NCBI GenBank assembly: GCA_030123675.1
Contig: JASJYH010000002.1
Location: forward strand, 1 to 64,000
Direction: 5' to 3'
Source: Anaerolineae bacterium
Lineage (GTDB): Bacteria; Chloroflexota; Anaerolineae; Anaerolineales; Villigracilaceae
DNA: 64,000 nucleotides
In this document: positions 38,335 to 48,123 of the stretch, one piece after another
How the letters are laid out: every line of letters starts with the position of its first letter
Numbering within the stretch: the first letter of the stretch is position 1
The notes under the pieces: generated by a model
The model's database searches: none
Told to the model about the DNA's origin: nothing
Seen by the model: only the letters and a program-made list of their open reading frames with translations
Position numbers and translations under genes: made by a program

Positions 38335-39330
38335 ATGACAAAAACGCCTGACAACCAACTTAGTGAAATGGTACGTGCCGTGAGCCGGACTTTCGCAATT
38401 TCTATTGAACGACTTCCATCAACGTTGGGGGAGGCAGTAGGTTTGGCTTATTTATTGTTCCGAGTCTCGGATTGTCTCGAAGATAATGAGGCCTTGTCCG
38501 CAAAGCACAAAGCAGAGCTCTTGCGCTTATGGGCACAGGTGTTGGTCGGCTCCATGCCCGTTAAATCGCTAACATCTGCAATATCACATTTGGATGAAAG
38601 TGATCCTCAAGTATATGTTGCCCAACATGCGGAACAGATACTAGAAGAACTTCATCGACTTCCAGGTGAAATCCAAAAAATTATTTTTGGTCATGCTAAT
38701 AAAACCTCCTTGGGCATGGCACGTTGGCAAGAGCAAGGTCCTGTTGTCAATACAGAAGAAGAAATGGACGACTACATGCACCAAGTAGCAGGGCGCGTCG
38801 GCTATCTGCTAACCGACCTCTTTGGATGGCATTCACCCGCCCTACTTGAGCGAAAATCCGACCTTATGCCCCTCTCTCGTCATTTTGGCTTAGCTTTACA
38901 AACAGTCAATATCATTCGCGGATTAAGAAAGGATTATGAACGTGGTTGGGTTTATGTACCACGGACATTTTACGAACCGCTTGGACTTACCCGTGACAGT
39001 TTATTTGTGCAGGAGAATCACAGCCAAGCCTTACAAGTCATTACCCGTCTGGCTGACAAAGCCGAAATGCATTTGTTGCATGGGCTAAAATATATAACAA
39101 GTATTCCTAGGAATCATTATGGGATTCGATTGGCCTGTATGTGGCCACTATTTTTCGCACTTCAAACTCTAACCATAAGTCGAGATAATGTGCATGTGAT
39201 TATCGATGAAACGAAAATCACCCGCTCAGATGTAATCGATATCATGCGAAAAACAACCCTAATGGGTTGGTCAAATCATTGGCTTAGGCGCTACTATAAC
39301 GACATTCAAACGGTCGAGCCAATTCCCTGA
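38335..39330 (+). CDS. Squalene/phytoene synthase family protein
   Basis: VSRTFAISIERLPSTLGEAVGLAYLLFRVSDCLEDN (DxxxD), LQTVNIIRGLRKDYERGWVYVPR. Confidence 0.85.
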   Translation: MTKTPDNQLSEMVRAVSRTFAISIERLPSTLGEAVGLAYLLFRVSDCLEDNEALSAKHKAELLRLWAQVLVGSMPVKSLTSAISHLDESDPQVYVAQHAEQILEELHRLPGEIQKIIFGHANKTSLGMARWQEQGPVVNTEEEMDDYMHQVAGRVGYLLTDLFGWHSPALLERKSDLMPLSRHFGLALQTVNIIRGLRKDYERGWVYVPRTFYEPLGLTRDSLFVQENHSQALQVITRLADKAEMHLLHGLKYITSIPRNHYGIRLACMWPLFFALQTLTISRDNVHVIIDETKITRSDVIDIMRKTTLMGWSNHWLRRYYNDIQTVEPIP

Positions 39331-39358
39331 ACTGGTTAAATCATTTTAATTTACCTAC

Positions 39359-40150
39359 ATGACCAACATTTTTCAAGCTCTCTCAGAACTTGAATCTCAG
39401 AGTGTTTCTGCCGCGCTTTGTACAATAGTCCGCAGCCAAGGATCCACACCCCGTCACACGAATAGTAAGATGCTGGTCTACGAAGATGGGAGTTTAATCG
39501 GCACTGTGGGAGGTGGAGAACTTGAAAGCCGGGTTTTAGCAGCCGCGAAGCAAGCCCTGATTGATGGAAACTCCATCTTATTGGAATACAAACTAGCCGA
39601 TCCAAATCGAGGCGATCCTGGCGTTTGCGGTGGCACCGTGGAGGTGTTTGTGGAACCAATTCTCCCAGCCCATACAATAGTGATTATCGGTGGTGGTCAT
39701 GTCGGCAAAGCTGTGGCCCATTTGGCCAAGTGGTTAGGTTTTCGTGTGGCAGTCTCTGATGATCGGCCTGAATTTCTAACACCAGCTGCCAACCCCGATG
39801 CAGATGTTTTCTATGAATGCAAGCTGGAAGACCTACCTCAGAAAATAAACATCACCAATCGGACTTATCTGATATTGACAACCCGCGGTGTCATAGTGGA
39901 TGCTCCCGGGTTACCTCCCTTGCTTGATTCCGATGCAGCCTTTATAGGCGTAATAGGCTCGAAAAGACGCTGGAAAGTGACTGTAGATAAGCTTAAAGAG
40001 TTGGGGATTACAAAGGAAAAAATCGCCAAGGTCCACTCACCGATTGGGCTTGAGTTGCAAGCTGAAACGCCGGAAGAGATCGCTGTGAGTATCATGGCTG
40101 AGATTTTAATGCTGCGTAACGGGGGTTCCGGGAAATCTATGAATGTTTAA
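39359..40150 (+). CDS. xdhC: XdhC-family molybdenum hydroxylase maturation factor
   Basis: TIVRSQGSTPRHTNSKMLVYEDGSLIGTVGGGELE, VCGGTVEVFVEPI, IIGGGHVGKAVAHLAKWLGFRVAVSDDRPEF. Confidence 0.9.
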   Translation: MTNIFQALSELESQSVSAALCTIVRSQGSTPRHTNSKMLVYEDGSLIGTVGGGELESRVLAAAKQALIDGNSILLEYKLADPNRGDPGVCGGTVEVFVEPILPAHTIVIIGGGHVGKAVAHLAKWLGFRVAVSDDRPEFLTPAANPDADVFYECKLEDLPQKINITNRTYLILTTRGVIVDAPGLPPLLDSDAAFIGVIGSKRRWKVTVDKLKELGITKEKIAKVHSPIGLELQAETPEEIAVSIMAEILMLRNGGSGKSMNV

Positions 40151-40296
40151 TCGAACCCATTGGATCAGGACAGATCCGAGAATTGATAACACCCGATATG
40201 ATAAGGCTAGATATAGTATTCTTACAAAGTTCTTGATCCTCTAATATCCTTCGGATATAATGAAATTGTCCCAGCCAAACGAATAAGGAGTGAGAT

Positions 40297-41340
40297 ATGG
40301 CAAGAGTATTTGATGTTATTGAATACCCTGACGAAAAGTCGGGTGAGATTGTCCATCGCTTCCCCGAAAAGGGTGATGCCGATTATAGAATTGGTTCGCA
40401 GGTCATTGTCCGGGAATCGCAAAAAGCAGTCTTTTTTCGGGATGGCGCCGCTCTAGATGTATTCGGTTCTGGTCGACATACAATTGCTACCGCCAACATC
40501 CCATTACTCACCAAAAAATTACAAGACATCTTCACCAGTGGTAAAACGGTGTTCCCTGCCGAAGTGTTCTTCGTGTCAATGAAGGAGTTTGCAAATCGAA
40601 AATGGGGCACCCCTCAACCGATCATCGTCCGTAACCCAGGCGTGGGGCTGGGTGTGGCCCTACTACAAGGCTTTGGAACGTATTCATTTCAGGTCGGAGA
40701 CCCACAACAATTCGTAACCCAGATCGTAGGTGCTCAAGCCAGCTACCACACCGACGATATTGAAGACCGGCTGCGCACAATTTTACTTTCCATTTTATCG
40801 GATGTGCTCGGTGAGACTACTGAAGCCAAGAACGTGCTTGACTTGATTGGCCTGACCGAAGAATTAGGCGCGGCCGTGCGTGCCAAAGCGCAAGATGATT
40901 TCGAAGCTATCGGCCTGACAATCAAGTCTTTTTATATTGGCAACTTGAAGCCCTCAAGTAATTCTGCTCAAGAACTTCGTGATATGGGAATGCTCGATAT
41001 GGCCACATACACACAATTACAAGCTGCGGACGCAATGCGTGATGCAGCTCAGAATCCAAGCGGAGGCGCAGGCCTAACCGCCGGGATCGGTGCCGGCATG
41101 GGCGTAGGCGACGCCATTCGCCAGGCTATCCAGCAACGACCTCCAGATGTACAAGGTGGCGCTCAAGCAGTAAAATCAGGTATCCGACCTGTGATGACCC
41201 CTGCAGAGGCTGCCGAAGTCTTACGCGTTTCAGAAGAAGATGTGATTGCAGCAATAGAAGAAGGTGGCCTGAAGGCGAAGAAACTTGGCAAAGCCTATCG
41301 AATCAGCGATGATGCATTAGAGGAGTTTTTGAACAGCTAA
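40297..41340 (+). CDS. SPFH-domain protein with C-terminal excisionase/HTH_17-type helix-turn-helix
   Basis: ARVFDVIEYPDEKSGEIVHRFPEKGDADYRIGSQVIVRESQKAVFFRDGAALDVFGSGRH...; C-term MTPAEAAEVLRVSEEDVIAAIEEGGLKAKKLGKAYRISDDALEEFL. Confidence 0.85.
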   Translation: MARVFDVIEYPDEKSGEIVHRFPEKGDADYRIGSQVIVRESQKAVFFRDGAALDVFGSGRHTIATANIPLLTKKLQDIFTSGKTVFPAEVFFVSMKEFANRKWGTPQPIIVRNPGVGLGVALLQGFGTYSFQVGDPQQFVTQIVGAQASYHTDDIEDRLRTILLSILSDVLGETTEAKNVLDLIGLTEELGAAVRAKAQDDFEAIGLTIKSFYIGNLKPSSNSAQELRDMGMLDMATYTQLQAADAMRDAAQNPSGGAGLTAGIGAGMGVGDAIRQAIQQRPPDVQGGAQAVKSGIRPVMTPAEAAEVLRVSEEDVIAAIEEGGLKAKKLGKAYRISDDALEEFLNS

Positions 41341-41360
41341 GCCTAAAACTAATAACCGTA

Positions 41361-41387
41361 AAGGACGCCCATCTGGGCGTCCTTTTG
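41361..41387 (+). terminator. Rho-independent terminator
   Basis: GGACGCCC-ATCT-GGGCGTCC followed by TTTTGTTG, 22 nt after the SPFH stop. Confidence 0.85.
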
Positions 41388-41430
41388 TTGTAACAATATC
41401 ATTTACAAACTTTCTTAGAGGAGATTAATT

Positions 41431-41928
41431 TTGCCCGGCTGGCTCGAAACGACAATTCAAATACTGACAATCTTAACCATGCTCGTTGGATTGTTTGGAT
41501 TAATCATACCCATATTTCCGGGAAATGTGATCATTTGGCTGGCGGCATTAATTTATGGTCTGATTTTCGGATTTGGAAATTCTGGTGGGATACTATTTGC
41601 CATACTCAGTGTCCTAATGCTGATTGCCGTGGCGGCCGATAATTTCATGATGGGCGCCAAAGCCCGCGAGCATGGTGCCAATTGGGGATCCATCATTTTG
41701 GCATTAATCGCCGGTTTGGTCGGTACCTTACTCTTACCTCCAATCGGTGGCCTAATCGCAGCACCAGTTTTGCTGTATTATTTGGAATACAGGCGCTTAG
41801 GGGACCCGAAAGCCGCCAGGAAGGTTGTAAAGGCCCTACTAATAGGCTGGGGGATGGCATTTGTTGTGCGTTTTGGGATTGGGATTGTAATGATCTTACT
41901 CTGGGGTTTCTGGGTTTATTTTGGATAG
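41431..41928 (+). CDS. DUF456-family membrane protein
   Basis: Small Gly-rich polytopic protein: LFGLIIPIFPGNVIIWLAALIYGLIFGFG, KAREHGANWGSIILALIAGLVGTLLLPPIGGLIAAP. Confidence 0.75.
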   Translation: MPGWLETTIQILTILTMLVGLFGLIIPIFPGNVIIWLAALIYGLIFGFGNSGGILFAILSVLMLIAVAADNFMMGAKAREHGANWGSIILALIAGLVGTLLLPPIGGLIAAPVLLYYLEYRRLGDPKAARKVVKALLIGWGMAFVVRFGIGIVMILLWGFWVYFG

Positions 41929-42046
41929 CATATTTGATAAACTCCATTGGCCTTTTTTTTCGATATTTTTCTTAATCCTAATCGGCTGTGATGTAAGCAC
42001 GGACGTCCGGGATTGAGTCGAATCCAATATTTTTTATAAAGACGAA

Positions 42047-43117
42047 GTGGGAATTCTATTTAATAATAGCACAGAATGCCTCGGTGAATACACCCGCCCG
42101 GTTCAATCCAGCGAGGTATACGTCTCTCCCACAGGCAGCGACGAGAATAGCGGACATTCACCCGAAGAGTCCCTAGGTACGTTTGCATATGCTATTTGCA
42201 ATTTGGAACCTGGTCAAACCTTTAATGTTTTGCCGGGCATCTACAACGATTCAGTGATTTTGGGAGCATTTGGCAATCCGGATCAGCCCATTACGATCCA
42301 AGGGTTCAGCAAAGGAGCTCAACTTCCAATCCTAGAAGGCGCTTCAAACCGGACCATGGGAATTGCTATCGTTGAAAGTACCAATATCGTAATCCAAAAT
42401 TTGATCTTCCAAAATTACACAGACGAGGGTCTCCAAATTCTGGAGAGTTCCAACATAACCATTCGGGATATCCGATTCATTAACAACGGCCGCAACTCTA
42501 TCGACCCCAACGCAGGCGGGGAAGGCTTTGGTATCAACGTGGATGGATCCAACAACATCCTTATCGAGCGCAACTTAGCTTTAGGTAATGGACCCAACCA
42601 GGAGCGTTGGAATAAGTTTGTTTTGGGTATGGGAATCAATACGTACGAAATGACAGATTCAATCATACGAGGCAATGTGGTCCAAAACACCATCGGGGGT
42701 GGGATTCTAATTGAGAATGGGAAAAATATCCTCGTGGAAAATAACCGGATTGCCCGTCCTGGCTGTCGGGCCAGGGAAATAAACGAGCTAGATGCAAACG
42801 GTGACTACTGGGATGGTGGCATTTGGGTGGATGGCAGCGTAAATATCACGCTGCGAAGTAATATCATCAGAGACAATCATGGTCCCGGCCTGAATCTAAG
42901 CGACGAGGACGTGCAATATCCAAACGCTTCAACCGGCTATCTTGTCGAAAACAACACCCTTACTGGAAACCTATTTGGTGTTTATGTGTGGAACTTTGGG
43001 ACATGCCCTGCACCAGAAGAAGCTATTAAATTCCTTGACAATCGCATCGAAGACAATCTTGAACAGAATCTGTGGTGCGAATCATGGGTATGTGGTGAGG
43101 GGCAGCCCTGCGAATAA
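42047..43117 (+). CDS. Right-handed parallel beta-helix repeat protein (secreted; upstream lipoprotein signal separated by a TGA)
   Basis: YVSPTGSDENSGHSPEESLGTFAYAICNLEPGQTFNVLPGIY plus NIVIQNLIFQN / NITIRDIRFINN / NILIERNLALGN repeats. Confidence 0.82.
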   Translation: MGILFNNSTECLGEYTRPVQSSEVYVSPTGSDENSGHSPEESLGTFAYAICNLEPGQTFNVLPGIYNDSVILGAFGNPDQPITIQGFSKGAQLPILEGASNRTMGIAIVESTNIVIQNLIFQNYTDEGLQILESSNITIRDIRFINNGRNSIDPNAGGEGFGINVDGSNNILIERNLALGNGPNQERWNKFVLGMGINTYEMTDSIIRGNVVQNTIGGGILIENGKNILVENNRIARPGCRAREINELDANGDYWDGGIWVDGSVNITLRSNIIRDNHGPGLNLSDEDVQYPNASTGYLVENNTLTGNLFGVYVWNFGTCPAPEEAIKFLDNRIEDNLEQNLWCESWVCGEGQPCE

Positions 43118-43149
43118 ATTTTCCTAGGTGACCTGAACACGAGCTGATT

Positions 43150-44793
43150 TTATTCAGATAGATCGACCATTACATCGCTAATTGCGTCTAACACGTCCCC
43201 AGCCAAGACTGAAGCGGTGTTGCCCAATGCCTCAGCGGCAATCAGGCCTGCTTGGGCATGGATCCAAGCACCGGCCACAGCCGCCTCATACGAGTCCAAT
43301 CCCTGAGCTAATAAACCAACAATCAAGCCGGCTAATACATCTCCTGTCCCGGCCCGTGCTAAGGCAGGCGAAGCGACTGGGATAATGGTGGCATGACCCT
43401 CTGGATTAGCAATGATGGTAAATGCGCCTTTCAGGACAACCACCTGCTTCCATTTCTTCGCGAACCGCAAGGCAACTCCCATCCGATCAGCTTGGACTTC
43501 CTCTTTGTCCAACCCGGTTAATTCGGCCATTTCACCAGGATGGGGAGTCAAAACCGAATCCGCGGGCAATAACTTGTCCCAATCATTCAGCTTTGCTACC
43601 AATTTCAATCCGTCGGCATCGATAACAAGGGGCGGTAACCGAGCACCCTCGTCATCATCGACTGGCTCTTGCTCCTGCAAAAACCCAATCCGCGCGGCGG
43701 CCTTTTTTGAGCCAGAATCGCCTGTCAGTAGTTGGTTCAAAAACTCTCGTGTTGTATCTTCCAGCCCAAATCCTGGACCGACCAATAATGCAGTCGCGGC
43801 CTCAAGGTTTTTCACGATGACATCATATGCTTCCCGCCCGATAAAACCGCGTTCGTGCGGCAGGGAGAGCCAGGTCGCTTCAGGAAAGTGGCCAGCCAAT
43901 GCAGAGTGCAACATGGCCGGGATAGCCATGGTCACTAAGCCGGCACCCGAACGATAAGCAGCCCTCCCGGCCAGCAAGACTGCGCCTGCGTAATTGCCAG
44001 AACCAGCAGCGATCAGGGCTGTTCCAAACGTCCCTTTATGCGCCTCCAGCGGACGTTCGGGTAGCATTCCAGAAACCAGGCTGTCTTCCGCAACCTCGGT
44101 CTTGACGGAGGTTAAGGTAGGTAAATCATCAGGCAGGCCAATATCAACCACACTTAGATTTCCAACAAATTTATATGCAGGCAGTTTTAATAACCCTTTC
44201 TTGACAGCCGCCATTGTAACGGTCATATCTGCCGGGATGCACTGCTCTGCAGCCTCGCCAGTATCACAATCTATACCCGAAGGACAGTCTACCGCGATGA
44301 CCTCAGGCGGGTCTTCCATGCCCTCTAGAATCTCGTTGACTGCCTCCAAGACATCCGATATATTGGCTTTTAGGGGTAGTTTGATTCCAGTACCCAACAC
44401 GCCATCAAGCAGCAGATCCGAAGTTTCAATAAATGTTTTAAGAGAATTAAATTTGCTATCTTTTTCTGCGAAGAATATTTTTCCACCTGCGGCTTCAAAT
44501 CGTTCAACCAATTTGTCGGTTTTACGTTTTACGATATATGCGTATGCCTTCCAACCATTGGCTAGCAGGTGCTCCAAGGCTACCAAGGTGTCGCCACCAT
44601 TATTTCCCGGGCCTATTATTCCCAGGGCTTCATACTCTTCTGCGCTATCAAAGAATAACTCCAGAATGACATCCGCCAACCCGCCCCCGGCGTTTTCCAT
44701 CATTTCGGCGTAGGTTAATCCCTTTGAATCGGCTTCTTTTTCAATCGCCTGCATCTCAGGGACGGTTACCATTTTCATGTGAAAATCCTCCAC
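43150..44793 (-). CDS. nnr: Bifunctional NAD(P)H-hydrate epimerase / ADP-dependent NAD(P)HX dehydratase
   Basis: N-term MQAIEKEADSKGLTYAEMMENAG...IIGPGNNGGDTLVA; C-term LTPHPGEMAELTG, VVVLKGAFTIIA, ALARAGTGDVLAGLIVGLLAQG. Confidence 0.92.
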   Translation of the reverse strand: MEDFHMKMVTVPEMQAIEKEADSKGLTYAEMMENAGGGLADVILELFFDSAEEYEALGIIGPGNNGGDTLVALEHLLANGWKAYAYIVKRKTDKLVERFEAAGGKIFFAEKDSKFNSLKTFIETSDLLLDGVLGTGIKLPLKANISDVLEAVNEILEGMEDPPEVIAVDCPSGIDCDTGEAAEQCIPADMTVTMAAVKKGLLKLPAYKFVGNLSVVDIGLPDDLPTLTSVKTEVAEDSLVSGMLPERPLEAHKGTFGTALIAAGSGNYAGAVLLAGRAAYRSGAGLVTMAIPAMLHSALAGHFPEATWLSLPHERGFIGREAYDVIVKNLEAATALLVGPGFGLEDTTREFLNQLLTGDSGSKKAAARIGFLQEQEPVDDDEGARLPPLVIDADGLKLVAKLNDWDKLLPADSVLTPHPGEMAELTGLDKEEVQADRMGVALRFAKKWKQVVVLKGAFTIIANPEGHATIIPVASPALARAGTGDVLAGLIVGLLAQGLDSYEAAVAGAWIHAQAGLIAAEALGNTASVLAGDVLDAISDVMVDLSE

Positions 44794-44853
44794 GAATTTT
44801 TATTGATTGTAACAAGACCGTGTTAGAGGAAAGTAGGAAAACTAAAAGCAAAA

Positions 44854-46674
44854 TCAATCCCACAAACCATCTACAACATCATCCAACTCCAAGGCCGCAA
44901 GCTTCTCTTTTTTTGGCCGGCCCGTCTCTGGATCCCAACTACGAGCAGTGTAGTAGGCACTAATCATTTCATCAAACGGAATCACATAGCCTGCTGAGCC
45001 GCCTTCTCCAAAGGGCTGCAATAGAGCTTTTGGTAATTTGTCATTGGCACTGGTTAGGCCTAAGCGGTTGTTGATGACCCGTTTCAGGTTCCAACCACGT
45101 TCTCCACAGCGCAGCATGGTTTCTAAATCCCAATCTAGGCCACAGGCGGAATTAATTAAATCCTTCAGCATTTCTGGGGAAACATTGGCGAAGATACATA
45201 CCACCAGCGAATTATAAAGTGTGCGCCAATCTTGATGGCGGGCTACGTTGGCAGCCTTTTCCTGCCCGGCGTGCCTCGCATAGAAGTTGATGCCCAACTG
45301 CTCAGAGGTGTGGCCCCAATCTACAGAAAAATAATCAGATTGGTTATGGCAGGCGCCACGTGGGCTGGTCGCATACACCAGGGCCATCCCCGAGACCCCG
45401 CGCGGATCGTGATACGCAACTTCCAAGCCATTGACCTGCACTGCTTGCGGCTCTTCCCCAAAGTAACGCCCCAAATATCTTGATCCACGCGCCAACAATG
45501 CACCAAACCCTTCGCGCTTGGCTGTTAAGTGAATCATCTGTTCAACAAGTTCAACTTGGCCCCATTCTAAGGCCGCCCCGTCGGTCTCTTTGGAGCTTAT
45601 TAGGCCCTTTTCAAATAGAGAAAATGCCAAACCAAGCGTGTTGCCCATACTTATCGTGTCCATGCCATAGCGGTCACATAATTCTCCCAATCGGGTAATT
45701 GCACTCAGGTCATCAATTAACAAGTTCGGACCAAATGACATAATCGTCTCATATTCGGGACCTTTACGCCGTTCGCCATCATCCAGAGTAACCACCCGTC
45801 CACAAGCGATCACGCAGGCATGGCAGGTGCTGGTCCCACTCAAAATGCTGTCTGTCATCTTTGCTCCGGAAACTTTGTCAACGGCTTCAAAACTTCCGCG
45901 GCTATAATATTTGCTTGGCATTGAACCCATATATTCAGAATAATTCGCTGCGCTGGCTGTCCCTAATTCATGCAACACTCTGGCTCCGTTGTCTTGCTTG
46001 AGTGCCCTATTTGAAGCGGAACGCAAGGGTGCAAAGACTTCAGGTCGTGCCAGTGGAATTGGACTTTTCTTGCCGTAGACAGCAATAGCTTTCAAATTTT
46101 TAGCGCCCATGACGGCCCCTAACCCAGTTCGGCCGGCTGTACGACCGTGGTCACAAAAAATTCCCGCAAAGACGACTCCGTTTTCTCCGGCCACTCCAAT
46201 ACACGCTACACGGGCTTTAATACCTCCAAGGTCCTCTTTGATTTGAATTTGGGTTTCGTAGGTATCTAAGCCCCATAAATGCGCAGCTTCCCGGACCTCT
46301 AACTTGCCCTCGTTAATCCAAAGGATTACCGGTTCCTTTGCCTTCCCGGTGATCCAAATCCCATCGTAGCCGGCAAAGCGTAATTCGGGGCCCCAAAATC
46401 CGCCAATGTGAGACTCGGCCCATAAAGCGGTAGCAGGCCCCTTTCCACAGATAACGAAGCGGCCGACCGTTGGTCCGGCAGTCCCGGTTAATGGTCCATT
46501 AATAAACAACAAGGGTGCCTGGGGAGACAGGGGATCTAATTCGGGAGTCAAGGTTTCGTACAATAAACGCGCAGCCAATGAGGCCCCACCAAGAAAATCG
46601 ACTTCCCATTTTTGAGGGATATGAAACTCTTCGGTTAGCCCGGTGGATAAATCTACTTTAAGAATTGGTTGCAT
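44854..46674 (-). CDS. Aldehyde ferredoxin oxidoreductase family (tungsten/molybdenum bis-pterin)
   Basis: VDFLGGASLAARLLYETL, TGTAGPTVGRFVICGKGPAT, GRTAGRTGLGAVMGAKNLKAIAVYG, TCHACVIACGR. Confidence 0.92.
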   Translation of the reverse strand: MQPILKVDLSTGLTEEFHIPQKWEVDFLGGASLAARLLYETLTPELDPLSPQAPLLFINGPLTGTAGPTVGRFVICGKGPATALWAESHIGGFWGPELRFAGYDGIWITGKAKEPVILWINEGKLEVREAAHLWGLDTYETQIQIKEDLGGIKARVACIGVAGENGVVFAGIFCDHGRTAGRTGLGAVMGAKNLKAIAVYGKKSPIPLARPEVFAPLRSASNRALKQDNGARVLHELGTASAANYSEYMGSMPSKYYSRGSFEAVDKVSGAKMTDSILSGTSTCHACVIACGRVVTLDDGERRKGPEYETIMSFGPNLLIDDLSAITRLGELCDRYGMDTISMGNTLGLAFSLFEKGLISSKETDGAALEWGQVELVEQMIHLTAKREGFGALLARGSRYLGRYFGEEPQAVQVNGLEVAYHDPRGVSGMALVYATSPRGACHNQSDYFSVDWGHTSEQLGINFYARHAGQEKAANVARHQDWRTLYNSLVVCIFANVSPEMLKDLINSACGLDWDLETMLRCGERGWNLKRVINNRLGLTSANDKLPKALLQPFGEGGSAGYVIPFDEMISAYYTARSWDPETGRPKKEKLAALELDDVVDGLWD

Positions 46675-46684
46675 GAAGGGGAGA

Positions 46685-47095
46685 TTAAAGGATCACGTCG
46701 GTCACTTCTCGAGCACAACGCACAAAGTCCAGCACTGTCGGAACGTTTCTCATCATATAACCCAGATTGCCTCGAACCTTTAATTTATTGGTCATCATGG
46801 CGGTCATCGGATCAAGTTTGCCGGTCAATATGGCTGTAAAATGGTTGTAGTTAGAATGCAGTGTAAAAATAGGATCGGGGTATTTTTCAGGTTTGGGGTT
46901 ATAGTCCACCATGCGACAAGAGCCATGCCATAAATTTAAATAAAAAGTTATTTGCTTTTTTAGATTCCCCTCTGGTTCAATAATAATAAATATATCGCCC
47001 TCCCATTTCCTTGCGATATGGGCATATTTTTCATCTGCATTCAACTTGGATTCTAATCCGTTAAGCCATTCAGATGAGGGAAAGATAATACTCAT
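46685..47095 (-). CDS. SCP2 sterol-binding-domain-like protein
   Basis: Pattern ...HFTAILTGKLDPMTAMMTNKLKVRGNLGYMMRNVPTVLDFVR; 10 nt upstream of the AOR gene. Confidence 0.7.
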   Translation of the reverse strand: MSIIFPSSEWLNGLESKLNADEKYAHIARKWEGDIFIIIEPEGNLKKQITFYLNLWHGSCRMVDYNPKPEKYPDPIFTLHSNYNHFTAILTGKLDPMTAMMTNKLKVRGNLGYMMRNVPTVLDFVRCAREVTDVIL

Positions 47096-47292
47096 GCTAG
47101 CCTCCTGAAATAAAATATTTTCATTCCGATTTTACCATCCTGAATTTCGACAAGAGAAAGGATGCCAATTCTAACTCCATAATTTAAACATGTCTAACAA
47201 ATTTTGTATCTCTTGCAAATTATGAGGAAATGATGTAAAGTTATGTGAGAACAGAACGTATTTCCTAACCATACCTTTAAAGGAGGAGTAAT

Positions 47293-48108
47293 ATGCGTAA
47301 GTACAAACTGTTTGCCATCACTGTTCTATTGGTGGGCGCACTGGGATTAAGCGCCTGTGGTGCTGCCCCTGCCGAAGCGCCTGCCGCGGCTCCCTCGGAC
47401 CCAAATGACCTAGGTGGTCGCGAGGTAACGATCATGGTCGAAAACGAGTATCCACCCTTCAACAGCCTAGACCCGGATACAGACGAAGGTATAGGTTGGG
47501 ACTATGATGTTTGGCGTGAAATCTGCAATAGGTTGAATTGTGTGCCGGTATTCACTGAAGCTGCCTGGCCGCCTTTCGAAATGATGGCCGCTGGCGAGTT
47601 GGACGTAGCCGCCGATGGCATCACCCTCACTATGCCCCGTTCCTTGACCGTTGACTTTTCCGATCCCTACATCGAGTATGGCATGGTAATGATGATGCGC
47701 TCGGACAATCTCTATGACAGCAACGAAGATTTCGCTAATTCGGATGCTAGGATTGCCAGTCAAGCTGGAACCACCAATGAGGCTGCCGCGTTAGCCTTGG
47801 TAGGTGAGGATAGAGTCGATAATTACGGAGAATGGACTATAGCCGTTGAGGCCCTACTTACTGGAGACGCAGATGGTGTCGCCATTGATGATGTAGCCGC
47901 CGTTGCCTATATTCAAGAGCATCCCGATGAATTGGAGGCTGGCTTTAGTTTAACCGGTGGAGAATTCCTGGCTTTCGTGTACCCGCCCGGAAGCGATCTG
48001 ATCGGGCCGGTCAATGTCGCCCTTCAGGATATGTTAAATGACGGATCCATGGATGCAATTTGCCAGGAATGGTTGCTCCGCAATTGCTCACCAGATCCTG
48101 AAGAATAA
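47293..48108 (+). CDS. ABC transporter substrate-binding lipoprotein (family 3, polar amino acid type)
   Basis: Lipobox LGLSACGAAPAEAPAA; VTIMVENEYPPFNSLDPDTDEGIGWDYDVWREICNRLN; ITLTMPRSLTVDFSDPYIEYG. Confidence 0.9.
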   Translation: MRKYKLFAITVLLVGALGLSACGAAPAEAPAAAPSDPNDLGGREVTIMVENEYPPFNSLDPDTDEGIGWDYDVWREICNRLNCVPVFTEAAWPPFEMMAAGELDVAADGITLTMPRSLTVDFSDPYIEYGMVMMMRSDNLYDSNEDFANSDARIASQAGTTNEAAALALVGEDRVDNYGEWTIAVEALLTGDADGVAIDDVAAVAYIQEHPDELEAGFSLTGGEFLAFVYPPGSDLIGPVNVALQDMLNDGSMDAICQEWLLRNCSPDPEE

Positions 48109-48123
48109 GAAAAAGTAAACGCG

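Noticed and set aside
42014-42016. TGA upstream of the beta-helix protein as selenocysteine
   Set aside because: AT-rich downstream sequence without a stable hairpin; flanking DVRD/VESN has no redox context.
47100-47292. Riboswitch (e.g. guanidine) upstream of the ABC/ureohydrolase operon
   Set aside because: No recognisable conserved motif or strong hairpin; AT-rich leader with a plain AAAGGAGG RBS.
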